DNA of 64,000 nt from an uncultured Akkermansia sp. (GTDB taxonomy: Bacteria > Verrucomicrobiota > Verrucomicrobiia > Verrucomicrobiales > Akkermansiaceae). This document shows, one piece after another, positions 47,710 through 55,268 of this stretch (position 1 is its first letter; every line of letters starts with the position of its first letter). The translations under genes were made by a program, and so were the position numbers. Location: contig CANQAC010000003.1 of assembly GCA_947589345.1 (NCBI GenBank), positions 1 through 64,000 of the forward strand. Direction: 5' to 3'. Below the pieces are notes generated by a model, which worked only from the letters and a program-made list of their open reading frames with translations, was not told the origin of the DNA and did no database searches.

Positions 47710-48455
47710 GCAGTCCCGATTCTACCCCATCCCTGCTGAATGCCCATGACCTCTGCAAGACCTATAGGGAACGCTGTGTGGTGGATCATGTGAGCATGGA
47801 AGTTCACGCCGGAGAAATCGTCGGCTTGCTTGGTCCTAATGGCGCGGGCAAGACCACATCCTTCTACATGGTAGCCGGTCTGGTGCGCCCGGATGAAGGA
47901 AATGTCCATTTTTGCGGGCAAGACGTGACAGGACTCCCCATGCACCTTCGCGCTCGCCTCGGCATGGGTTACCTCCCTCAGGAAGAATCCATCTTTCGCA
48001 AACTCAGCGTCCAGGACAACCTGATGGCTATTCTCGAAACCCGCGCCGACCTCTCCCGCCGCCAGCAAAAAGAAAAAGCCGATGAACTCATGGAACGTTT
48101 TAATATCACCCGGCTGCGGAAAAGCCAGGCGCTCCAGCTCTCTGGCGGAGAAAAGCGTCGACTCACCATTGCGCGAGCCCTTGCCTCTAACCCCAAGCTG
48201 CTGATGCTCGATGAGCCATTTGCCGGCGTGGATCCCATCGCCGTGCAGGATATTCAGCATATCGTGGCCTCTCTCCGCGAAACGGATGGACTTTCCATTC
48301 TCATCACGGACCACAACGTTCGTGAAACCTTAGGCATTGTGGATCGAGCGTATATCCTCTTTGAGGGACGTGTCATCAAACATGGCAATGCTCAGGAAAT
48401 TGCCAACGATCCAAAAACTCGCAAAATATACTTGGGCGAACATTTCAAGATGTAA
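47706..48455 (+). CDS. lptB: LPS export ABC transporter ATPase LptB
   Basis: 249 residues; the ATPase that powers LPS extraction from the inner membrane with LptFG. Walker A GPNGAGKTT, Q-loop, signature LSGGEKRR, Walker B LLMLDEPFAGVDP and the ITDHNVRETL switch histidine are all present. The ITDHNVRETL and YLGEHFKM ending mark it as LptB among ABC ATPases. lptF and lptG are not in the window. Confidence 0.94.
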   Translation: MSSPDSTPSLLNAHDLCKTYRERCVVDHVSMEVHAGEIVGLLGPNGAGKTTSFYMVAGLVRPDEGNVHFCGQDVTGLPMHLRARLGMGYLPQEESIFRKLSVQDNLMAILETRADLSRRQQKEKADELMERFNITRLRKSQALQLSGGEKRRLTIARALASNPKLLMLDEPFAGVDPIAVQDIQHIVASLRETDGLSILITDHNVRETLGIVDRAYILFEGRVIKHGNAQEIANDPKTRKIYLGEHFKM

Positions 48456-48474
48456 TGCGCGCCAAGCTGCTTGA

Positions 48475-48693
48475 TCAATCGTCCCGGCGTTTCCGCAAGT
48501 CACGCCTCACGCTCAGCCACGTCCCGAGCGCCACACTAAAAAGCAGCACACAGACGCCCGCTGCCACAATTTGCCGCGCCAATTCCGGCCGCTCTCCCTG
48601 CACCAGGGCGTACGCCACCCCCAGCAACACGGCCCCAACCAGCAGGACGATCACGCCGACTTTGTTGGCTTCCCACATAGATTTGCTTTTCAC
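48475..48693 (-). CDS. Small two-helix membrane protein
   Basis: 72 residues from GTG 48693 (67 from ATG 48678): two hydrophobic helices (VGVIVLLVGAVLLGVAYALV and QIVAAGVCVLLFSVALGTWL) with a basic C-terminus (RRDLRKRRDD). No family recognised. It follows the rubrerythrin terminator on the same strand, so either read-through or its own promoter serves it. Convergent with lptB. Confidence 0.6.
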   Translation of the reverse strand: MKSKSMWEANKVGVIVLLVGAVLLGVAYALVQGERPELARQIVAAGVCVLLFSVALGTWLSVRRDLRKRRDD

Positions 48694-48705
48694 GTTTCTC
48701 TTTTC

Positions 48706-48740
48706 AGGAAAAGAGGCCAGACCGAAGCTGCGGCCTGGCC
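48706..48740 (-). terminator. Rho-independent-type terminator after rubrerythrin
   Basis: On the minus strand GGCCAGGCCG and CGGTCTGGCC form a 10-bp stem (one G-T pair) with a 6-nt loop, followed by TCTTTTCC. It lies 29 nt past the rubrerythrin stop. Confidence 0.7.
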
Positions 48741-48768
48741 CCTGATAAGCTGACAACTGCGCTCAGAC

Positions 48769-49311
48769 TTAATAATTCTGTGGCAGAAGTTGGAAGTAGG
48801 CCTTCGGGTGCGCGCACACGGGGCAGAGCTCCGGCGCTTTCTTGCCCACCACGATGTGCCCGCAGTTGATGCACTGCCAAATGCACTCACCGTCGCGACT
48901 GAAGACGAGGTCGCCCTGCACATTCTCCAGAAGCTTGCGATAGCGCTCCTCGTGAGTTTTCTCCACAGCAGCCACGCCATCAAAGAGTTCTGCTATGTCG
49001 TCAAATCCTTCCTCGCGAGCTTCCTTGGCGAAGGTTTTATACATGTCCGTCCACTCGTAATTCTCGCCAGCCGCAGCATCTTTCAGATTATCTTCCGTGC
49101 CGGGTATGGCCCCGCCGTGTAGCAGCTTGAACCAGATTTTGGCGTGCTCCTTCTCGTTGCGCGCCGTCTCCTCAAAGAGCTGGGCAATCTGTACAAAGCC
49201 ATCCTTTTTGGCTTTGGAAGCGTAGTAGAGGTACTTGGTGTGTGCCTGGGATTCTCCTGCGAAGGCCGTGGCCAAATTCGCAGCCGTCTTGGTGCCGTCA
49301 AGTTTGCTCAT
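48769..49311 (-). CDS. Rubrerythrin
   Basis: 180 residues. The N-terminal di-iron four-helix bundle has the two EXXH-type motifs ([13 protein letters not shown] and [13 protein letters not shown]) and the C-terminal rubredoxin-like domain has CINCGH ... CPVCAHP. Rubrerythrins reduce hydrogen peroxide in anaerobes and microaerophiles, which fits a gut or sediment lifestyle. Own promoter and terminator: monocistronic. Confidence 0.95.
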   Translation of the reverse strand: MSKLDGTKTAANLATAFAGESQAHTKYLYYASKAKKDGFVQIAQLFEETARNEKEHAKIWFKLLHGGAIPGTEDNLKDAAAGENYEWTDMYKTFAKEAREEGFDDIAELFDGVAAVEKTHEERYRKLLENVQGDLVFSRDGECIWQCINCGHIVVGKKAPELCPVCAHPKAYFQLLPQNY

Positions 49312-49335
49312 AGTTTCTTGATGTGTTGCATGCCC

Positions 49336-49363
49336 ATTCTACCATGTTGCTTGTTGTTTGCAA
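49336..49363 (-). promoter_or_regulatory. Rubrerythrin promoter
   Basis: Minus strand TTGCAA (49358-49363), 16 bp, TAGAAT (49336-49341), 24 nt to ATG 49311. Confidence 0.6.
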
Positions 49364-49417
49364 GCCCGATTTTCCGATAACTTTCATCGGAAAAAGAACG
49401 CGTACCACGCGCATTTC

Positions 49418-49446
49418 TTGCCATTTGGCGGTCAGTGTGCTAAAGT
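49418..49446 (+). promoter_or_regulatory. thiE-mnmA promoter, predicted leaderless
   Basis: TTGCCA (49418-49423), 17 bp, TAAAGT (49441-49446), 6 nt to ATG 49453. Confidence 0.65.
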
Positions 49447-49452
49447 GGGCGC

Positions 49453-50088
49453 ATGGACACCCGGTTGGCAAAAGCTCACCTGTACGGCATTGTGGACAGG
49501 GGCTATGTACAAGAAGCGGACGTAGCGGCATGCGCGCGCGAACTGCTCGCCGGTGGAGTCCGTATTCTGCAATTGCGCGCCAAGAATTTGCCGCAAGAAG
49601 ATGTGGCGCGGCTGGCTCATGTCATGCAACCCATCTGCCGAGAAGCAAATGCCCTCTTTGTACTGAACGATTACCCGGAACTCGCCGCGAGCATCGGAGC
49701 GGACGCCGTCCATGTGGGGCAGGATGCACCGACGCTCGCAGACATCCGCCGCATCGTGGGCCCGCACATGCTCATCGGACGTTCCACCCACTCGCTCGAC
49801 CAAGTGCGCCGCGCCCGCGAGGAGGGAGCGGATTACATCGGCTTCGGTCCGCTCTTCCCCACAGCCACCAAGCCCGGGCGTCCCGCCATCGGTCTGCAGG
49901 ATATCGCGCAGGCGCAGCAGCAGGCGGGGGACATGCCCGTGTTCTGCATCGGCGGGATCAATGCCGACACGCTCCCGCAAGTGCTCGCCGCCGGGGCGCA
50001 GCGCGTGGTGGTTGTTTCCTGGCTGTTGCAGCAGACAGACCGCACCCAAGCCGCGCTGCAGCTCCTCCACGCTCTCACCCCTGCATAA
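49453..50088 (+). CDS. thiE: Thiamine-phosphate synthase ThiE
   Basis: 211 residues, TIM-barrel enzyme that joins the thiazole and pyrimidine phosphates. VRILQLRAKN, NDYPELAASIGADAVHVGQ, the GRSTHS phosphate loop and YIGFGPLFPTATKPG are typical. No other thi gene is adjacent. mnmA starts 2 nt after its stop. The LRAKN in place of the common QLR(E/D)K pattern is a mild variant; a TenI-type regulator is the alternative. Confidence 0.88.
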   Translation: MDTRLAKAHLYGIVDRGYVQEADVAACARELLAGGVRILQLRAKNLPQEDVARLAHVMQPICREANALFVLNDYPELAASIGADAVHVGQDAPTLADIRRIVGPHMLIGRSTHSLDQVRRAREEGADYIGFGPLFPTATKPGRPAIGLQDIAQAQQQAGDMPVFCIGGINADTLPQVLAAGAQRVVVVSWLLQQTDRTQAALQLLHALTPA

Positions 50089-50090
50089 GC

Positions 50091-51191
50091 ATGGCACGCA
50101 TTCTCTCAGCGGTGAGCGGCGGGGTGGACAGCGCAGTGGCCACTGCCCTGCTCGTGCAACAGGGACACGAGGTGGTGGGCGCTTACATGAAAAACTGGAT
50201 CAATGAGGAAGGCATCCCGGGCGAGTGCCCTTGGGAGCAGGATATCGAGGACGCACGCGCCATCTGCCGCGTGCTGGGCATTGAGCTGCGCGTGGTGGAT
50301 CTCATCGAACAGTACCGCGCCCGCATCGTCAACTACCTGCTGGAGGGCTACCGCGCCGGCGCCACGCCGAACCCGGACGTGCTCTGCAACCGCGAAATCA
50401 AGTTTGGCGTGCTGCTGGACTACGCACTGGAACAGGGTTTTGAGGGCGTCGCAACCGGTCACTACGCCAAGCGGGAGGACGCTCCCGGCGGCGAACACTA
50501 CATTCTGCGCGGGGACGACCCGAACAAGGATCAATCCTACTTCCTCGCCCTCATGCGCGCCGAGCAGATAGCGCACGCTGTTTTCCCCATCGGCGGCATT
50601 GCCAAGCCGCGCGTGCGCGAGCTGGCGCGCGAGTTCAACCTGCCCGTGGCTCTCAAAAAAGACTCGCAGGGCATCTGCTTCATCGGCCAGGTGAAGATGA
50701 GTGACTTCCTGCGCCACTTCATCCCCGATAACCCCGGCGACATCGTGAATGCCTCGGGTCGCGTGCTCGGTCATCACCTTGGCCTGCACCTCTTCACCAT
50801 CGGTCAACGCAAGGGACACCACATCGCCTCGCCGCGCGAGGGCGTCGCCTACGTCGTCGTCGGCAAAGACATCGCCCGCAACCGCCTCATCCTCGACTAC
50901 GAAAGCCCGGACGCCCCCGGACTCTACGCCTCCGGCGCCTCGGTCAGCCACATCACCAACGGCTGCCACCCCCTGCCCGAGCGCGTGCTCGCCCAGCCCC
51001 GCTACCGCTCCCCCGCAGAACCCGCCTCTCTGCGCTACATCGGCGATGATTGCGTCCAGCTCACCTTCGACCGCCCCGTTCGCGCCCTCTCCCCCGGCCA
51101 AATCTGCGCCTTCTACGATCCCACAGCCCCCGCTCGCCTCCTCGCCGGCGGCTTCTTCTCCCACATTACCTCCAGTCATCCTCTGGGGTAA
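50091..51191 (+). CDS. mnmA: tRNA-specific 2-thiouridylase MnmA
   Basis: 366 residues; thiolates U34 of Lys, Glu and Gln tRNAs. The PP-loop SGGVDSAVA, the catalytic cysteine in NPDVLCNREIKFG and the second in SQGICFIG are present. The 622-codon ORF from 49323 is an open frame running over thiE in another frame; MARILSAVSGG at 50091 is the family start. In an operon with thiE. Confidence 0.96.
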   Translation: MARILSAVSGGVDSAVATALLVQQGHEVVGAYMKNWINEEGIPGECPWEQDIEDARAICRVLGIELRVVDLIEQYRARIVNYLLEGYRAGATPNPDVLCNREIKFGVLLDYALEQGFEGVATGHYAKREDAPGGEHYILRGDDPNKDQSYFLALMRAEQIAHAVFPIGGIAKPRVRELAREFNLPVALKKDSQGICFIGQVKMSDFLRHFIPDNPGDIVNASGRVLGHHLGLHLFTIGQRKGHHIASPREGVAYVVVGKDIARNRLILDYESPDAPGLYASGASVSHITNGCHPLPERVLAQPRYRSPAEPASLRYIGDDCVQLTFDRPVRALSPGQICAFYDPTAPARLLAGGFFSHITSSHPLG

Positions 51192-51320
51192 ATATAGGAG
51201 CGCGACAGTACCATCCCCAATTCGCCGACAGATCAGTCTTCGGGAAATCGCTGCAAAAAAAAAGGAGTTCTTCTCAAAATTTCGCTTGCTATTCGGATAG
51301 ATTTCATAAGAGAATAACGC

Positions 51321-52913
51321 ATGCCTCCCCGGAAACACAATTTCAATTTCAAGGATCAAATGAATGATTCGGATTTCTCGTCACTTGCCAAATTTCTGGA
51401 AAAATACGCTGGTACGCCAGAAGAAGATACAGAGGCAGGGAAGGAATGCAAAAAACCCATCCACCTTGCAGCAGAAGCCAAGGATCTGTCACGCTTGCAA
51501 CGTCTCCTGGATCGGGGAGTGTCCCCTGATGAGCGCAGTTGCTACACATTCGCGTCTGATCATGTTCTGATGGATGATCCGGAGGACGTGGCGGAAAGTA
51601 AAGATGTTACGCCGTTAATGGTCGCTGCATCCGTCGATTTTGATGCAGGAGTGCAGGAACTCCTGGCTCGTGGAGCAAACATTGAGTGTAAGGACAGCGA
51701 TGGGCGAACAGCTCTCTGGTACGCCGCTGCCTTTCACGCAGGAAAAACGCTCAAGCGCCTCATCTCTGCCGGGGCTGATGTGAACGTTGCCGATCTTGAC
51801 GGCAATACCCCACTCGGTCTGGCGATCTACTGCCCCTCCCGACCGCGCATTCTCTCCGATCTTCTCGCCGCCGGAGCCAACCCCAATCAGGCAAATAAGG
51901 AACGCTGCACCCCCCTGCATTTCGCCGCTGCCGATGGTACGGTCAAACAAGTAAAAATACTCCTCGATGCCGGAGCCAATCCCCATATCAAGGATCGCGA
52001 TGGCTGGGTGCCTTTGTGGCATTGCACGAGCAACGCAAATCCTTTCCCCATCATCGACCTCCTCCGACCTTTCGGTCACTACTGGACGGCAAGCGATCTT
52101 AATCGCTCCTCGCGTCGCGATCTCACCCCCCTCTTCGCCAATGCCTGCATGCAGTGCCCCTCCTCCCCCTTCATCCTGCAACTGATCAGAGAAGGCGCCA
52201 ACATCAATACCACCTGTTCGACGGGAGCAACGCCCCTCATCCTGGCGCTTTCCACGTGCAATCAACCGGCCTACTCCACCCTGCTTGAATGCGGAGCCAA
52301 CCCGAACCAACCGGACGCTCGCGGCATGACTCCGCTCATCGTCGCCCTGAGTGAAAACGATGAGCATGCCGCCCTCTCTCTCTTGTTATATGGAGCCGAT
52401 ATCAATGCCTCCGACCCCCTTGGGCAAAGCCCCTTGGACTATGCTCTCAACGGAACCTTTCGTCTGCGATTCCTCGCGACCCTCATCGATCGGGGGGCAG
52501 ATGTCAACGCCCGGGATCATCAGAACTGCACCCCCCTCATGCACGCTGTCAGGAATACGAACGAAACGGAGATTATCAAGCTGCTCCTCAGTCGAGGCGC
52601 CGACCCGAATGTCATCAATGATCACGGCGAAACCGCCTTGCATTTCGCCGCTGAAGATGCCGACCCGTACTTCCTGCGCACCCTCCTCGCGGCCGGGGCT
52701 GACCCCTGTCTCATCGACCCCAACTGCGGTGTCTCTGCCCTGGACGAAGCTGTGCGCAGCAACTCCCATACCTGCGTCCGACACCTCGTCAACGCCCTTC
52801 CCCATTCCCCTGCTGCTGCCAACATCCTCCGCGAATCCCTCGACATCGCCCGGCAAGAACGCAATTCCCGCGCCGCCAAACTCATCGAGAACAAACTCGC
52901 CACGCTGGAGTAA
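51321..52913 (+). CDS. Large ankyrin-repeat protein
   Basis: 530 residues, no signal peptide or membrane helix. About 12 ankyrin units run from about residue 45 to 505 (examples GRTALWYAAAFHAGKTLKRL, NKERCTPLHFAAADGTVKQV, HGETALHFAAEDADPYFLRT). It is an all-repeat protein-interaction scaffold; the partner is unknown. Starts at ATG 51321 or ATG 51360. A weak TTGCTA-18-GAGAAT lies 5 nt before 51321. It opens the accessory region. Confidence 0.88.
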   Translation: MPPRKHNFNFKDQMNDSDFSSLAKFLEKYAGTPEEDTEAGKECKKPIHLAAEAKDLSRLQRLLDRGVSPDERSCYTFASDHVLMDDPEDVAESKDVTPLMVAASVDFDAGVQELLARGANIECKDSDGRTALWYAAAFHAGKTLKRLISAGADVNVADLDGNTPLGLAIYCPSRPRILSDLLAAGANPNQANKERCTPLHFAAADGTVKQVKILLDAGANPHIKDRDGWVPLWHCTSNANPFPIIDLLRPFGHYWTASDLNRSSRRDLTPLFANACMQCPSSPFILQLIREGANINTTCSTGATPLILALSTCNQPAYSTLLECGANPNQPDARGMTPLIVALSENDEHAALSLLLYGADINASDPLGQSPLDYALNGTFRLRFLATLIDRGADVNARDHQNCTPLMHAVRNTNETEIIKLLLSRGADPNVINDHGETALHFAAEDADPYFLRTLLAAGADPCLIDPNCGVSALDEAVRSNSHTCVRHLVNALPHSPAAANILRESLDIARQERNSRAAKLIENKLATLE

Positions 52914-52953
52914 ATTCTCCCAAAAATAGATCTTTATCTGAAAGGAAGCCGCC

Positions 52954-53469
52954 TCAAAAACCCGAACCGTCTTCGCGAACGAGACCGCGACCTTTGCAAC
53001 GTAAGCAGGGGACGTTGGACACGGCACCGCGATGTCCCCTGCCATAGCAATCCGGACAGGTGACGACACGCACATGCGGCTTATCCGGCGCAATGCCGTC
53101 ACGCACCCCGGTATCAACACCATTCAGCGCACTTCCGTCCGACCGCACCATTCCCTCTCCCTTGCACTGGGCACACCTGCCGCCCGCACGCATGCGCCCG
53201 GTTCCTCCGCAAGATTGGCAGACAAAAACAGCGCCGTTCTGCGCATCCCGAGCCAAACCACTTCTCACGCGGGAGGGCATCCCGTTGACGAGGTCGCCGT
53301 TCTCCCGCACCACCTTTTGCCCCTTACACTGCACGCAGACGCCGCTCACCATCCGCCCTGTACCGCCGCACGATGGACACACCTTCACCGCCTCCTGCGC
53401 CCCGGCCATCCCAAGGCACACGCACGCCAGTGCTCCAAAAATCCACATCTTGATGTCCTCGATGCTCAT
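52954..53469 (-). CDS. Secreted protein with DnaJ-type zinc-finger modules
   Basis: 171 residues with a signal peptide (MWIFGALACVCLGMAGA; ATG 53448 is a second possible start). Three cysteine modules follow, each CxxCxGxG ... CxxCxGxG: CPSCGGTGRM/CVQCKG, CQSCGGTGRM/CAQCKG, CPDCYGRGHR/CLRCKG, matching the DnaJ central zinc-finger pattern but with no J-domain. Export of such a domain is unusual; it may bind unfolded or envelope proteins. No clear promoter found. Confidence 0.78.
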   Translation of the reverse strand: MSIEDIKMWIFGALACVCLGMAGAQEAVKVCPSCGGTGRMVSGVCVQCKGQKVVRENGDLVNGMPSRVRSGLARDAQNGAVFVCQSCGGTGRMRAGGRCAQCKGEGMVRSDGSALNGVDTGVRDGIAPDKPHVRVVTCPDCYGRGHRGAVSNVPCLRCKGRGLVREDGSGF

Positions 53470-53831
53470 AAACTCTTTTCTTTTCCTACCTCTCATTTCT
53501 TAAGTCTTTCCCGGTACATTTCATCGCATTTTCTCCTCATCCGGAGGTTATTTCACCTCTGACCTTTATTGTCAATACTTTTCTGAACACAAAATGCAAT
53601 TTAATGAAGGAACTTTTGCTCTAAATATGCAATTTGATAAAGGAATTTTGGGATTATTTATGCAATCTGATGAAGGAAAATTCTCCTTTATGAGTAACGA
53701 AACGCGAGCTGCTTCCGGCTCACCTCTTCGCTCAATTTCGAAAATTTTCCCGCGCATTCGGTCACGCCTCCGCTTCGCGTAGCCCGCACGACGGCACGCG
53801 AATTTTCTAAATCGTAAATAAGCTCACGGCT
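53470..53831. other. Non-coding region with tandem repeats
   Basis: About 360 nt between the zinc-finger gene and the TM2 gene. It holds the three-copy 33-bp repeat and a 62-codon ORF running through it, plus GC-rich sequence downstream. No promoter or RNA gene recognised. Confidence 0.4.
53594..53692. repeat. Three tandem 33-bp degenerate repeats
   Basis: Units start at 53594, 53627 and 53660, each opening ATGCAATYTRATRAAGGAA. Read on the plus strand each unit encodes 11 residues beginning MQ(F/S)(N/D)(E/K)G. The period is a multiple of three and the frame stays open on both strands, so a coding origin is possible. Confidence 0.7.
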
Positions 53832-54068
53832 TCACCATTCCGTGATATCCCGCCCTTGGGCGTCATCGAAGGAGCCGAGCAGGATGCGGATGATGTCGAT
53901 AACCTGCCAGATGACGAAACCGCCACCTGTCAGAATCTGCAAAACGCCTGAAATGATCTTCCCCGTGTAAATACGGTGCAACCCACCGCAACACGAGCAA
54001 AAGAACAAACAGGCTAATATCAACGTCACCGTCCGTGACCTGGGCGATACATTTTCTTCCATGTTCAT
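53832..54068 (-). CDS. TM2-domain membrane protein
   Basis: 78 residues. Two hydrophobic helices linked by the TM2 signature (GGLHRIYTGKIISGVLQIL ... GGFVIWQVIDIIRILLG). The domain is common in bacteria and of unknown role; the polar turn between helices is conserved. ATG 54062 is an alternative start. It ends in GRDITEW. Last of three tiny membrane genes on the same strand. Confidence 0.85.
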   Translation of the reverse strand: MNMEENVSPRSRTVTLILACLFFCSCCGGLHRIYTGKIISGVLQILTGGGFVIWQVIDIIRILLGSFDDAQGRDITEW

Positions 54069-54110
54069 AAGATGATATAAGTTAAAAGATCATTTTCTGC
54101 TCACCCAAGT

Positions 54111-54302
54111 TCACCATACGCTTTGAATAAGCCACACTGCACCCATCAATCCGCACGCAAGAGCCCCAAAAAGCAAATTCACCTCCCACGGCGGCGCAGG
54201 CATCGGATCCACAAAGTGCTTCGAGCAAAAATAATTCTGCACCCTCTCCACGCGCCGCTGCCACCAACCCCTGGGTTCTTGTCGCTGACTGTTCGTCTCC
54301 AT
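54111..54302 (-). CDS. Small membrane protein
   Basis: 63 residues: charged N-terminal half (ETNSQRQEPRGWWQRRVERVQNYF) and one C-terminal helix (LLFGALACGLMGAVWLI). No family recognised. It starts 5 nt after the 44-residue gene, which argues that both are real and cotranscribed. A competing frame in 54082-54267 is rejected as a shadow. Confidence 0.55.
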   Translation of the reverse strand: METNSQRQEPRGWWQRRVERVQNYFCSKHFVDPMPAPPWEVNLLFGALACGLMGAVWLIQSVW

Positions 54303-54307
54303 ACTCG

Positions 54308-54442
54308 TTACCTAAATAATTTCAGTGAAAGATACGCCACCCCAACCACGCACACGGCGATCAGCCACGTCGGCACATCCGGCCACAAAGAATGCAACGA
54401 TTCCACAAAATCACGAAATGAAGCTAGAACGTAGGTTTTCAT
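54308..54442 (-). CDS. Tiny membrane protein, below ORF-track size
   Basis: 44 codons: MKTYVLASFRDFVES... with one helix (TWLIAVCVVGVAYLSLKLF) and a stop TAA at 54308-54310. AGAAAGAAAG precedes the ATG. The layout (short amphipathic part, single helix, basic end) resembles holin-like or small stress peptides, but no family can be named. Confidence 0.5.
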   Translation of the reverse strand: MKTYVLASFRDFVESLHSLWPDVPTWLIAVCVVGVAYLSLKLFR

Positions 54443-54656
54443 CTTTCTTTCTCTTTTACTTCATCGTTTCCGTCTCTCATTTTTCCGAGCAGTCAGCGTT
54501 TGTGGAATGACGTTGTTTCCACCAATTCTCCCGTACTCATACTGACACTCTACATCAATCTTCCTCTGCTAGCAAGTTAAAAGTATTGTTTCACCTTATT
54601 TTATCTCTTAGCAGTTTTAAATTAGAATATATTTTGCTATTTAATCAGCTTTTTAT

Positions 54657-54685
54657 TTGACAAAACATGAGAAAAATGTTACAAG
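54657..54685 (+). promoter_or_regulatory. Promoter of the small secreted protein gene
   Basis: TTGACA (54657-54662), 17 bp, TACAAG (54680-54685), 9 nt to ATG 54695, inside the most AT-rich stretch of the window (about 54540-54690). Confidence 0.6.
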
Positions 54686-54694
54686 GGCTCGACT

Positions 54695-55180
54695 ATGAAA
54701 GCGAGCATCGTGAAATACACCATCCTCGGCGTTATAGGTTTCGGAATTCTTCTTCTGAGTGTACCCCCTGTCCACGCAGCTGAACATTTCAACCGTTGCG
54801 GAACAAGCGTGACCCTGCAGTCCTCACTGGAGAAAGGTATAGAGAGCGTGAAACAGAAACTTGAGCAGAAAGCTTGGGACGACGCTTTGGGGGCAATCCA
54901 TCCTCTCCATTCGGCCCTGGATCGATACACACAGCATGTGAAAGGATGCTCCGCGTGCAAAGATTATATCAAGGAAGAGAAAATCTCATGGTGGCAGCTC
55001 TTGAAAAGCGTAGAGGATTGGGTTGAGGAACAGGAAAAGGAATATTGCGATATCCTTAATAATTTGACAGCAGAAATTGTGCGCGCGAAGAATGAGCCAT
55101 GGCGTACAAAACATCTTCCAGACAAGATCAATAAGTGGATCGACAAATTGATCCATCTAAAAGAGGTGTTTGTGGACTGA
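54695..55180 (+). CDS. Small secreted helical protein
   Basis: 161 residues: signal peptide (ILGVIGFGILLLSVPPVHA) and a mature helical, charged domain with five cysteines (FNRCGTS, GCSACKDY, EYCDI). No family recognised. It is convergent with the GTPase operon and is the only plus-strand gene between 53 and 64 kb. Position suggests, but does not show, a link to that operon. Confidence 0.7.
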   Translation: MKASIVKYTILGVIGFGILLLSVPPVHAAEHFNRCGTSVTLQSSLEKGIESVKQKLEQKAWDDALGAIHPLHSALDRYTQHVKGCSACKDYIKEEKISWWQLLKSVEDWVEEQEKEYCDILNNLTAEIVRAKNEPWRTKHLPDKINKWIDKLIHLKEVFVD

Positions 55181-55268
55181 TTACGCGGTGCGCCATGGGA
55201 GCTTGGTGTCCTACCGTTTGGCGCTTTCCCTGGCAAACATGTCTCGCCTACGCTTGAATGCTTCACAT

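Noticed and set aside
49323-50090. N-terminal extension of the mnmA ORF (622 codons)
   Set aside because: The extension runs over thiE in another frame and is arginine/alanine/histidine low-complexity; MnmA begins at MARILSAVSGG, 50091.
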